Part shown: piece by piece, positions 19,669 to 27,203 of the stretch
How the letters are laid out: each line of letters begins with the position of its first letter
Position numbering within the stretch: the first letter of the stretch is position 1
Assembly: GCF_029223255.1 (NCBI RefSeq)
Contig: NZ_JARHUC010000003.1
Location: 620,001-684,000, forward strand
DNA from: Albimonas marina
GTDB taxonomy: Bacteria > Pseudomonadota > Alphaproteobacteria > Rhodobacterales > Rhodobacteraceae
Length of the DNA: 64,000 bases
Reading direction: 5' to 3'
The notes under the pieces: model-generated
Told to the model about the DNA's origin: nothing
Databases searched by the model: none
What the model saw: only the letters and a program-made list of their open reading frames with translations
Position numbers and translations under genes: made by a program

Positions 19669-19840
19669 GAGCGCCGCGGCGGACGTCGCGCAGGTCCCGG
19701 CCTCGCGCCCGCGGCGCAGGGCGGGCGCTGCGCCCGGACGACCCGTCGCCGAAGGGGCGCGCGGGGCGCCCTGCGATCCGGGGACGGCTGCGCGTCGGAA
19801 ACCGGCGGGAGACGGGAGCGGCCGGCGCAGGCCCTTGCCG

Positions 19841-19891
19841 CGCGCCGCGGGCGAGACGCGAGCCCGGGGCGCGACGGTCGACGCGGCGCCT
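19841..19891. repeat. Intergenic repeat family A, copy 3
   Basis: GCCGCGGGCG, a 15-base spacer, GCGCGACGG and GGTCGACGCGGCGCCT, the same order as at 5654-5706. It ends 54 bases beyond the stop of nudC. A looser copy (GCGCGACGGGGTCGACGCG) is near 19577-19595. Confidence 0.6.
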
Positions 19892-19945
19892 CCGCGCGAC
19901 GGCGCGGAGACGGGAGGGCCCGGCGACGAGACGGCGCGCCGGGGC

Positions 19946-20950
19946 TCAGCGGAACTCGGGCACCCGGCCGTCGACCCAGGCCTCGAGCACCGAGCGGGCG
20001 ATGGCGCCGGCGCGGGCGGGGGCGATCTGCGGATGCCGGCCGGCCAGCGCCTCGCGCATCTCGTCCTTCTCGACCCACATCGCGGCCTCCAGCTCGGCCG
20101 GGTCGATGCGGATGTCCTCGTCCAGCGCCTCGCCCGCGCAGGCGATCATCAGCGAAGCGGGGAAGGGCCAGGGCTGGGAGGCCACGTAGATCACCCGGCC
20201 GACCCGGATCATCGCCTCCTCGTCCACCTCGCGGCGCACGGCGGCCTCGAGCGTCTCGCCCGGCTCCATGAACCCCGCGAGCAGGGACCACATGCCCCGC
20301 GGCCACATCGTCTGGCGGCCCACCAGCACCTTAGAGCCGCGGGTGATCAGCATGATCACCACCGGGTCGGTGCGCGGGAAATGCTGGGCGCCGCAGGCGG
20401 GGCATTCGCGCCGCCAGCCGGCGTGGACCATCGCCGAGGGCTGGCCGCAGCGCGAGCAGAAGCGGTGCGAGCGGTGCCATTCCAGCACGCCCTTGGCGGT
20501 CGAGGCGTCCGCCGCGTCCTGCACCGACAGGCGCGCCATCTCCTGGCGCAGGTCGAGGAAGGCGTGGGTGTCGGGCAGGTCGGGGTGGCGGTTCACCGTC
20601 TCGTCGCGGAACGTGCCCGGCGGGCCGTCGGGGGCGGCGGGATCCTCCCAGGCGGAGACGTCGAGGGCGAAGCGCCCGCAGGGACGCCCGCCCGCATCCT
20701 CGAGGCCGAGGAACACCGGCGTCTCCTTCGCCACCTCCAGCATCGGGGAATCGGAGGGCAGCCAGCCCAGGCCCAGGTCCGCGCCGTCCGCGACCAGCAG
20801 CGGCTTGCCCCGCCACATCGGCAGCACCCGCGCCTCGGGATCGTTCCAGAAGCGCCGGATCAGGGCGGCGTCGCCGCGCATGCGGTCCGCGCGGTCGCGG
20901 GTCCCGCCGGCGAAGGCGATGGTCTCTTCCGGGATGATCGGATCGGGCAT
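19946..20950 (-). CDS. nudC: NADH pyrophosphatase / NAD-cap removing Nudix hydrolase
   Basis: A 334-residue NudC-type enzyme with three parts: an N-terminal NUDIX-like domain (about 1-155), a zinc ribbon with two Cys pairs (FCSRCG and CPACG, about residues 165-190), and a C-terminal Nudix domain. The Nudix box reads GFMEPGETLEAAVRREVDEE. The SQPWPFPASLM motif after it is the NADH-specific SQPWPFPxS signature. One oddity: the usual Gly after the box EE is replaced (EEAMI). It hydrolyses NAD(H) and can remove NAD caps from RNA. Start: the ATG at 20950. Confidence 0.95.
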   Translation of the reverse strand: MPDPIIPEETIAFAGGTRDRADRMRGDAALIRRFWNDPEARVLPMWRGKPLLVADGADLGLGWLPSDSPMLEVAKETPVFLGLEDAGGRPCGRFALDVSAWEDPAAPDGPPGTFRDETVNRHPDLPDTHAFLDLRQEMARLSVQDAADASTAKGVLEWHRSHRFCSRCGQPSAMVHAGWRRECPACGAQHFPRTDPVVIMLITRGSKVLVGRQTMWPRGMWSLLAGFMEPGETLEAAVRREVDEEAMIRVGRVIYVASQPWPFPASLMIACAGEALDEDIRIDPAELEAAMWVEKDEMREALAGRHPQIAPARAGAIARSVLEAWVDGRVPEFR

Positions 20951-21194
20951 CTTGGGCGGCCTCCCCTCGGCGCAAACCTTTGTTTGGGGGACTCTATGGA
21001 CCGCGGGGGGCGGCGGGGGCAAGCCGGAGCGTGCGGGAGGGGGCGCCGCGTCGGGGGGCCCGCCCATGGGGGGCGTTCGGCCCGCGGCGCGGGGCGGGTG
21101 CTGCGCTTGGGGCGAGGGCCTCGCGAGGCGGGGCTCGCTCGGCTTGCGCGCTGCGCGCGGGGGAGCTTCGGGAACCCACCAAAGAACAGGGCCG

Positions 21195-21353
21195 CGCCTG
21201 TCCTTCGGATCCGTCCGTCGCTGACGATGCCTGAGCGAGTCGGGGGGAGGGGTCAAGGACAAGCCCCCTTCGGGGGTCGCTTCGCGATCCTGGACCCCTC
21301 CCCCCGACTCGCTCTTTACGGCATCAGCGACGGACGGCTCCGAAGAACAGGCG
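21195..21353. repeat. 159-bp imperfect inverted repeat (large hairpin)
   Basis: The left arm (21195-21260) and right arm (21286-21353) are complementary for about 60 bases with a few mismatches. The pairs include CGCCTGTCCTTCGG with its near complement, CCGTCCGTCGCTGA, and GAGCGAGTCGGGGGGAGG. The tip carries a second hairpin around CCCCCTTCGGGGG. It lies alone in the divergent spacer between nudC and ffs. It encodes no protein. It could be a palindromic mobile remnant or a structured RNA. The remaining spacer (20951-21194 and 21354-21550) shows nothing else that I can support. Confidence 0.85.
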
Positions 21354-21550
21354 CTCGCGGCGGTGCGTTCGGCGGGCGGGCGCGGGCCGGCGGGCGGGCG
21401 CATGGGGTGATGGAGGCGGGCCAGCGGAGGCGGGGCGGCGCAAACGGGGGCATCCGATTTCTTCGGCATGCGCGGGGGCGCGACCGACTGCGACGCGGGC
21501 GGGCGATGCGAGGGGGTTGAAACCGGGCGGCGCTCGACGTATCTCGCGTC

Positions 21551-21648
21551 TCGAGAGGTTGGCGTGGGCGAGCGCCTCGCCAACCCGGTCAGGTCCGGAA
21601 GGAAGCAGCCGTAACGAGTCCCGCTTGGGTCGCGTTCAGCCTCTCACC
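21551..21648 (+). ncRNA. ffs: Signal recognition particle 4.5S RNA
   Basis: The sequence contains the hallmark SRP domain IV: GGTCAGGTCCGGAAGGAAGC followed by AGCCGTAACGA. The asymmetric loop and GGAA tetraloop bind Ffh. The ends GAGAGGTTG (from 21553) and CAGCCTCTC (to 21645) pair to close the long hairpin, giving the usual length just under 100 nucleotides. Location directly upstream of dnaX is common in alphaproteobacteria. The exact ends are estimated from the terminal helix. Confidence 0.95.
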
Positions 21649-21651
21649 CAG

Positions 21652-21683
21652 CGAAGCCGCTCCCCCGGGGGCGGCTTCGTCGT
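21652..21683 (+). terminator. Terminator of ffs
   Basis: GAAGCCGC...GCGGCTTC forms a stem around a C/G-rich apex and is followed by GTCGTTTC, a few bases after the SRP RNA. Confidence 0.65.
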
Positions 21684-21884
21684 TTCCGAGGGTCTCGCCG
21701 CGGGCTCTAAGCTCCGGAGCGGCGCCCGTTCCGCGGCGACGGCCGCCCCGCGGGGACGGGGCGCCTTGCGGCGGCCCCCCGCGGTCCTTACCCTCTGAAC
21801 CGCGGGCGCGCCCGCCCGTCCGCACGGCCGCCAGGGCCCGGCAGGGCGAGGACCCCACGATCCCACCCGCCCGAGAGGGAGCGC

Positions 21885-23810
21885 ATGGCCGACGACGCCG
21901 CCCCGCCGCCGATGAGCCTCCCCTCCGCCGAGGGCGCCGCCTATCAGGTCCTGGCGCGCAAGCATCGCCCGCAGACCTTCGCCGACCTGATCGGGCAGGA
22001 GGCGATGGTGCGCACCCTGCGCAACGCCTTCGAGACCGACCGCATCGCCCATGCCTTCGTGCTGACCGGCGTGCGCGGCGTGGGCAAGACCACCACCGCG
22101 CGCATCGTCGCCAAGGGGCTGAACTGCATCGGGCCCGACGGGCAGGGCGGGCCCACCGTCGCCCCCTGCGGCGTCTGCGAGCCCTGCCGCGCCATCGCCG
22201 AATCCCGCCATGTCGACGTGCTGGAGATGGACGCGGCCTCGCGCACCGGCGTCGGCGACGTGCGCGAGATCATCGAGTCGGTGCGTTACCGCGCGGCCTC
22301 GGCGCGCTACAAGGTCTACATCATCGACGAGGTCCACATGCTCTCGACCAGCGCGTTCAACGCGCTGCTCAAGACGCTGGAGGAGCCGCCCGAGCATGTG
22401 AAGTTCATCTTCGCCACCACCGAGATCCGCAAGGTGCCGGTGACGGTGCTGTCGCGCTGCCAGCGCTTCGACCTGCGCCGGATCGAGCCGGAGGTGATGA
22501 TCGCGCACCTGGCGAAGATCTGCCGGATGGAGGGCGCGAAGGTCGCCGAGGACGCGCTGGCGCTGATCGCGCGGGCGGCCGAGGGCTCGGTGCGCGACGC
22601 GCTCTCGCTGCTCGACCAGGCGATCGCCCACGGCGCGGGGGAGACCTCGGCCGAGGAGGTGCGCGCGATGCTGGGCCTCGCCGACCGCGGGCGGGTTCTG
22701 GACCTCTTCGAGACGGTGATGAAGGGCGACTGCGCGGGCGCGCTGGCGGAGCTGTCGGAGCAGTATGCGGCCGGCGCCGATCCGCTGGCGGTGCTGCGGG
22801 ACCTGGCGGAGGTGACGCACTGGATCTCGATCGCCAAGGTCACGCCGGAGGCCGCCGAGGATCCCACCGCGGGCCCCGAGGCGCAGGCCCGCGCCCGCGA
22901 TTTCGCCGCCCGGCTGGGCCTGCGCCCGCTGGCCCGCGCCTGGCAGATGCTGCTCAAGGCGATGGAGGAGGCCGCGGGCGCCCCCAACCCGATGATGGCC
23001 GCCGAAATGGCGATCATCCGCCTGACCCACGTGGCCGACCTGCCGAGCCCCGAGGACCTGGTGCGCCGGCTGACCGAGCAGGGCGGCGCCCCCGCGGGCC
23101 CCGGCGCCCCGGCGCCGGCGGGGCCGGGCGGCGGCGGGCCTTCGGCGGGACCGGCCATGGGCGCGCCATCCGGCGGGCAGGGCGGCGAGATGCGCGCGGC
23201 GGCGAACGGGGGGGCGGCGACGCCCGCCCATGCGCCCGCCACCGCCGCCGCGCCCCGCGCCCAGAGCGCGCCGCGCCCGACGCTGGCCGCGGCCTCGCCC
23301 GACGTGGCGCGGCGCGAGGCGCCGCCGCTGCCCGAGGCCGTGGCCGCCCTGACCACCTTCGAGGCGGTGCTGGAGCTGGTGCGCGACAAGCGCGACGCCC
23401 GCCTGCTGGTGGAGCTGGAGGCGCATGTGCGCCTGGTCTCCTACCAGCCCGGGCGCATCGTCTTCGAACCCGCCCATGACGCGCCCGAGAGCCTCGCCTC
23501 CGACCTCGCCCAGCGGCTGATGGCCTGGACCGGCTCGCGCTGGATGGTGGCGGTGGAATCGGGCGGCGGCGCCCCCACGGTGCGCGAGCGCGAGGCCGCC
23601 GAGCGCGACGACCTGCACGCCCGCCTGAAGGAGCATCCCCTGGTCGCGGCCGCCATCGCGGCCTTTCCGGGGGCCGAGATCCTCGCCACCCGCGCCTTCG
23701 GCGCGTCGGAGGAGCCGGAGGAGACCCAGACCGCGCCCGAATGGGAGGAGACCCCCGAGGACGAGGACTGGGACGGATGGGAGCCGGTGGACGCGTTCGA
23801 CGGCGACTAG
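21885..23810 (+). CDS. dnaX: DNA polymerase III subunits gamma/tau
   Basis: A 641-residue clamp-loader ATPase. Walker A GVRGVGKTT is near residue 65. The zinc module has CGVCEPC plus an earlier Cys. Walker B/DExH is YIIDEVHML. The SRC sensor (LSRCQRFDLRR) is the arginine-finger motif. Domain III follows, then a Pro/Ala/Gly-rich linker (about 400-470) and a C-terminal tau domain ending in an acidic tail (EETPEDEDWDGWEPVDAFDGD). It organises the replisome and loads the sliding clamp. No obvious slippery A-run for gamma production is visible in the GC-rich region. Start: ATG behind GAGAGGGAG. Confidence 0.96.
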   Translation: MADDAAPPPMSLPSAEGAAYQVLARKHRPQTFADLIGQEAMVRTLRNAFETDRIAHAFVLTGVRGVGKTTTARIVAKGLNCIGPDGQGGPTVAPCGVCEPCRAIAESRHVDVLEMDAASRTGVGDVREIIESVRYRAASARYKVYIIDEVHMLSTSAFNALLKTLEEPPEHVKFIFATTEIRKVPVTVLSRCQRFDLRRIEPEVMIAHLAKICRMEGAKVAEDALALIARAAEGSVRDALSLLDQAIAHGAGETSAEEVRAMLGLADRGRVLDLFETVMKGDCAGALAELSEQYAAGADPLAVLRDLAEVTHWISIAKVTPEAAEDPTAGPEAQARARDFAARLGLRPLARAWQMLLKAMEEAAGAPNPMMAAEMAIIRLTHVADLPSPEDLVRRLTEQGGAPAGPGAPAPAGPGGGGPSAGPAMGAPSGGQGGEMRAAANGGAATPAHAPATAAAPRAQSAPRPTLAAASPDVARREAPPLPEAVAALTTFEAVLELVRDKRDARLLVELEAHVRLVSYQPGRIVFEPAHDAPESLASDLAQRLMAWTGSRWMVAVESGGGAPTVREREAAERDDLHARLKEHPLVAAAIAAFPGAEILATRAFGASEEPEETQTAPEWEETPEDEDWDGWEPVDAFDGD

Positions 23811-23882
23811 GCCGCGAGGCGCCCCGGCAGGACATGGATGGGCGGGAGAGGCCGACGCTCCGCCTGAAGAAAGGACGACATC

Positions 23883-24227
23883 ATGCTGAAGGGACTTGGG
23901 AACCTTGGCGACATGGCCAAGATGATGGCCAAGGCGCAGGAGTTCCAGACCAAGATGGCCGAGGCCCAGGCCGCGGTCGAGGCGCTGGAGGTCGAGGGCG
24001 ACGCCGGCGCGGGGATGGTCAAGGCCTGGGTGACGGGCAAGGGCGAGCTGAAGCGGCTGTCCATCGACCCCTCCCTCTTCGTGCCCGAGGACCGCGAGGC
24101 GGTCGAGGACCTGGTGGTCGCCGCCATCAAGACCGCCCAGGAGCGCGCCGCCGAGGCCGCCCAGGCCGAGATGGCCAAGGCCGCCGAGGGCCTGCCCCTG
24201 CCGCCGGGCATGAAGCTGCCGTTCTGA
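23883..24227 (+). CDS. YbaB/EbfC family nucleoid-associated protein
   Basis: A 114-residue protein starting MLKGLGNLGDMAKMMAKAQE, with the helix-strand-helix YbaB fold. The family dimerises like tweezers and binds DNA. The C-terminal PLPPGMKLPF is the typical conserved GLPxGMxLPF tail. It lies 72 bases after dnaX with AAGAAAGGACG as ribosome site, the usual dnaX-ybaB order; the recR gene that often follows is absent. A strong terminator ends the unit. Confidence 0.95.
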   Translation: MLKGLGNLGDMAKMMAKAQEFQTKMAEAQAAVEALEVEGDAGAGMVKAWVTGKGELKRLSIDPSLFVPEDREAVEDLVVAAIKTAQERAAEAAQAEMAKAAEGLPLPPGMKLPF

Positions 24228-24248
24228 TCCGGCGTCCCTGACGCCATC

Positions 24249-24285
24249 GCCCGCCGCGCTCCACCCGGAGCGCGGCGGGCTTTTT
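24249..24285 (+). terminator. Strong terminator after dnaX-ybaB
   Basis: A perfect 14-bp stem, GCCCGCCGCGCTCC with its complement, has a 4-base loop and is followed by TTTTT. Confidence 0.9.
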
Positions 24286-24566
24286 CATGCGCCGCGCCCG
24301 GACCGCGGCGGGGGGCGCGGGGGCGCTTCGGACGGGGCGCCGGATTCGGCGCGGCGGGGCGCCGGGCGCGGGCGCGAGGGGCGTCCGCCCGGCGGTTCGG
24401 GGGCCGGGCGGGGCGCGCCCGCCGCGGCCTTGTCTGCGCGTCGGTTTTCTTCCAATATGAACGAGAATATAACTTGATCTTCACGTAAGGTTCATTTATC
24501 CCGATCCCCAGATGACGCCACGCCAAGCCGCGCCCGTCTGGGGAGGGGCGCGGGGGGAGGTGCAGC
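24286..24566. promoter_or_regulatory. Spacer with an AT-rich promoter island
   Basis: GC-rich until 24440. Then comes a sharp AT-rich patch (about 24444-24500), including CCAATATGAACGAGAATATA and TTGATCTTCACG. This is where a promoter for the downstream membrane-protein gene(s) is expected. No protein gene is supported before 24567. Confidence 0.45.
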
Positions 24567-24812
24567 ATGGAACGCGACGGGTTCGCGGCGACCGGCATCG
24601 GCCGGGACGTCGCTTCGACCTCGAGCGTCGCGCGCGGCGGGACCACGGTTCGGTTCCGGCATTGGGTTCGCGCGAAAGCGGGCAGGGCATGCGACCGGGG
24701 GTCGGTCGCGCACGTCGGGACGCGGGGAAGCGTCGCGATGCGCCCCGCCTGGCGTCACGCCGGCCGGCGAGCCGGAGGCGTCCATCATGCCGCCGTGAGG
24801 GCGGCCGCATGA
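24567..24812 (+). CDS. Doubtful small Arg-rich gene coupled to the next gene
   Basis: An 81-codon frame with a very good ribosome site (GGGGGGAGG, 7 bases before ATG) and high third-position GC. Its TGA overlaps the next ATG (ATGATG). The product is basic and low in hydrophobic residues and matches nothing that I know. It may be a real coupled leader gene or a chance frame. Confidence 0.35.
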   Translation: MERDGFAATGIGRDVASTSSVARGGTTVRFRHWVRAKAGRACDRGSVAHVGTRGSVAMRPAWRHAGRRAGGVHHAAVRAAA

Positions 24813-25270
24813 TGGCGCCGATCGCCCGCTTCGTCCGACGCTCCCGCCTGCCGAAACCGGCCGACCTCGCGCGCTTCGTCCCCCGGGCCGAGACCGCGCT
24901 GTGGGCGCCGGCGGCGCTGGTGGCGGGATTCGCCCTGACCGATTACGTGCTGGTGCTGCGGGCCGAGGCGGAGCTGCGCGTCGCCGCCTCCCAGGCCGCG
25001 CTGTCGCTGGGCGCGGGCGAGATCGCGCCGCGCGAGGCCGCGCGACGGGTGCGGGCGCGCTTGCAGGGCGAGGCGCGCCATGCGGTCTCGGTCAGCGTCT
25101 CGATGAGCGACCGCGTGGCGGTCGAGGCGCGCATCCCCACCGGCGCGGCCACGCTGTTCGGCTTCCACTGGTTCCTGCCCGGCGACGTGATCGGCGCGCG
25201 CGCCGAGGCGCCGATGCTGGAGGGCGGCGCCGAGGTCGAGCTGGTGCAGGGCGACCGGCCGGCGAACTGA
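24809..25270 (+). CDS. Single-pass membrane protein, possibly TadE-like
   Basis: A 153-residue protein with a basic N-terminal segment, one hydrophobic helix (about residues 32-50, WAPAALVAGFALTDYVLVL), then a helical stretch (RAEAELRVAASQAALSLGAG) and a beta-rich extracytoplasmic tail. This layout resembles pseudopilin-like TadE proteins of Flp pilus clusters, but the TadE N-terminal Glu motif is not clear and no tad genes are nearby. Function is therefore open. ATG at 24809 or 24812; the former is chosen by the overlap with the preceding frame. Confidence 0.55.
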   Translation: MMAPIARFVRRSRLPKPADLARFVPRAETALWAPAALVAGFALTDYVLVLRAEAELRVAASQAALSLGAGEIAPREAARRVRARLQGEARHAVSVSVSMSDRVAVEARIPTGAATLFGFHWFLPGDVIGARAEAPMLEGGAEVELVQGDRPAN

Positions 25271-25387
25271 CGCCCGGGCCCCGGCTTTCGGCCTTGGTGC
25301 GGCTAGGTCATTGCTTTTCCAAGGGAATCGACCGGCGACGGAAGCGCTATCCAAAAGATAGCGCCTTCGCGGCACGGCCTCTCGGGG

Positions 25388-26212
25388 TCACTCGCGGCGC
25401 AGGAGGCGGTCGGTGATCCAGCCGGAGATCCGCTCGACCAGGCCCCGGCGGCCCTGGGCGCGGTGGGCGGTCTCGATGGCCTCGCGGTCGTATTCGGTCT
25501 CGATCCAGACGCGGAAGGGCACGCCTCGGGCCTCGGCCGCCACCGCCTCGGCGAAGAAACGGTCGAGCACGCCGGTGGGCCCGTGGGAGAGATGCCCGTA
25601 GCGGAGCGAGAGCTGCCCGGCCGCCTCGGCTGCGGAGCGTCCCTCGTGCAGGATCATCCACAGGGCGGCCATGAAGCCGGCGCGGTCGGCGCCCGACTTG
25701 CAGTGGAAGAGGACGGGGGTCGGGGTTTCGGCGATCAGGGTCTCGAGCGCCGCGAACTCCTCCCGGCTGGGCAGCCCGCGGGAGCGCAGGACGGCGCGGG
25801 TGAAGACCAGGCCCTCGGCCTCGCAGACCTCGCGCTCCAGCGGGTAGGAGCCGTGCAGCACCCCGCCGCGCAGCGAGATCACCGCCTTGAGGCCCGAGCG
25901 GCGGGCGAGGCGGGCGATCTGCCCGGGCAGGGGCTGGGCGGCGCGGAACGCGTCGGGGCCGACGGGATGCAGGTTGAGGTAGACCGCGCGGATCACGCCA
26001 TGGTCGACGAAGAGCATGTCGAGCCAGGCGCGCAGCCGGGCGCGGGGGCTTTCGAGCGAGGTCTCCCACCGCTCCTGCGCGCGCAGGCGGCGGGCCTGGC
26101 GCTTCGCCTCCTTCGCCGTCTTCGGCGGGGCCATCACCGCGTCGGGCCGCAGGGGGTCGGGCCTGAGCGGATCGGGGCGCGCGGAGGGCTGGGGGGCGTC
26201 GGGATCGGTCAA
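25388..26212 (-). CDS. Protein tyrosine phosphatase family (dual-specificity/cyanobacterial-type)
   Basis: A 274-residue cytoplasmic protein with the phosphatase P-loop HCKSGADRAG (about residues 170-179; catalytic Cys and Arg in CX5R). An upstream general-acid region precedes it, and the AAQPLPGQIARLARRSGLKA block resembles the family of bacterial DSP/PTP-like proteins that act on proteins, lipids or inositol phosphates. The N-terminus holds a short Pro/Arg repeat (RPDPLRPDPLRPD) and a basic KEAKRQARRLRAQERW helix that could bind membrane or nucleic acid. It is not linked to an operon; the substrate is unknown. Confidence 0.8.
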   Translation of the reverse strand: MTDPDAPQPSARPDPLRPDPLRPDAVMAPPKTAKEAKRQARRLRAQERWETSLESPRARLRAWLDMLFVDHGVIRAVYLNLHPVGPDAFRAAQPLPGQIARLARRSGLKAVISLRGGVLHGSYPLEREVCEAEGLVFTRAVLRSRGLPSREEFAALETLIAETPTPVLFHCKSGADRAGFMAALWMILHEGRSAAEAAGQLSLRYGHLSHGPTGVLDRFFAEAVAAEARGVPFRVWIETEYDREAIETAHRAQGRRGLVERISGWITDRLLRRE

Positions 26213-26333
26213 GGGTCCGGGTCGCTCAGGGGGGCGCGATGGGCGCTGGGATCGCGCCCATCTAGCCTTCCCGGCCGGGCATTGCCAGCCGCGGCGGCGC
26301 GGCGGGCGTCCTGCGCCCCGCCGCGCCGGGCGC

Positions 26334-26891
26334 TCAGCGGATGGTCTTCAGCGCGCCGGCCCAGGCCTGAAGCTCGTCCAGCATGGGGCCCACGGCCTCG
26401 GTGTTCGGGCCCGTCGGAGTGAAGACGCCGTCCTTGAGCTGCTCGAACACGAAGGGGATCGTGACCTGCTGGGCGATGCACATCAGGTTCGCGGTGGCGA
26501 AGATCGGCTTGATCGCCTGCACGCCGCGCAGGCCGCCCGAGACGCCGCCGTAGGAGACGAAGCCGCAGACCTTCCGGCCCCATTCCTTGGCGAGGTAGGT
26601 GAAGGCGTTCAGCAGCGCCGGGGTGGGGCCGTAGTTGTATTCCGGCGTCACGAACACGAAGGCGTCGGCGGCGCCGATCACCTCCGACCAGCGCCGGGTG
26701 TGCTCGTGCTGGTAGTCCTGCATGCGGGGATGCTTCGGCTCGTCGTAGACGGGCAGGTCGTGGTCGGCGAGGTCGACCTCCACGATCTCGAAGCCGCCGT
26801 GGGCGCGGGCGGCCTCGGCGAACCACTTGGCGACGGCGGCGCCGTTGCGGCCCGGGCGGGTGGAGGCGGTGACGATGGCGAGACGAAGCAT
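26334..26891 (-). CDS. NADPH-dependent FMN reductase family (flavodoxin fold)
   Basis: A 185-residue flavodoxin-like reductase. TASTRPGRNG (residues about 7-16) is the FMN phosphate loop. FVTPEYNYGPTPALLNAF is the family signature PEYNxSxPxxLKN, and the YGGVSGGLRG stretch is the second flavin loop. Members reduce quinones, chromate, azo dyes or flavins. Start: the ATG at 26891 gives the normal N-terminus MLRLAIVTASTRPG; upstream in-frame ATGs add non-family sequence. It is divergent from the hemophore-like gene. Confidence 0.88.
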   Translation of the reverse strand: MLRLAIVTASTRPGRNGAAVAKWFAEAARAHGGFEIVEVDLADHDLPVYDEPKHPRMQDYQHEHTRRWSEVIGAADAFVFVTPEYNYGPTPALLNAFTYLAKEWGRKVCGFVSYGGVSGGLRGVQAIKPIFATANLMCIAQQVTIPFVFEQLKDGVFTPTGPNTEAVGPMLDELQAWAGALKTIR

Positions 26892-26986
26892 GGGGGGCCC
26901 CTCGGCTGGATGCGGCATCAGGTTCGCCCCCCACACCTAACTCCTCCGTCGCGGCGAACAAGCCCGCCGTAGGCTCCGATCGGTTT

Positions 26987-27004
26987 CGAATATGAGAACA
27001 TTCG
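26987..27004. promoter_or_regulatory. Candidate operator between the FMN reductase and hemophore-like genes
   Basis: CGAATATGAGAACATTCG has inverted ends (CGAAT/ATTCG) in the only AT-rich patch of the 312-base divergent spacer. It might control either gene. Assignment to an iron regulator would be speculation. The rest of 26892-27203 shows no gene. Confidence 0.3.
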
Positions 27005-27203
27005 CGGACGGCGGGGCGGCCCGACGTCGGCGTTGCATCCCCGCGCGGGGGTCGTTAACCACGGAGCCAGGTCGAAGCCCGCACGAGCCGCCGTCCCGCG
27101 CCCTGGGACCCCAAGCGCCAGCCAGCAGACGACCCGATCTCCAACGGATCCTGCATCAGACGCGCGCCGGTCCCCGGGACCGGCCGGGAAAAGGGGCGCC
27201 ATC

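Noticed and set aside
21589-21858. Open frame overlapping ffs on the minus strand
   Set aside because: The SRP RNA fold and its conserved loop explain the sequence; the frame has shadow composition.
24512-24808. Longer N-terminus for the TadE-like membrane protein
   Set aside because: The added residues are Arg/Gly-rich without family character, and a well-placed ATG exists at 24809.
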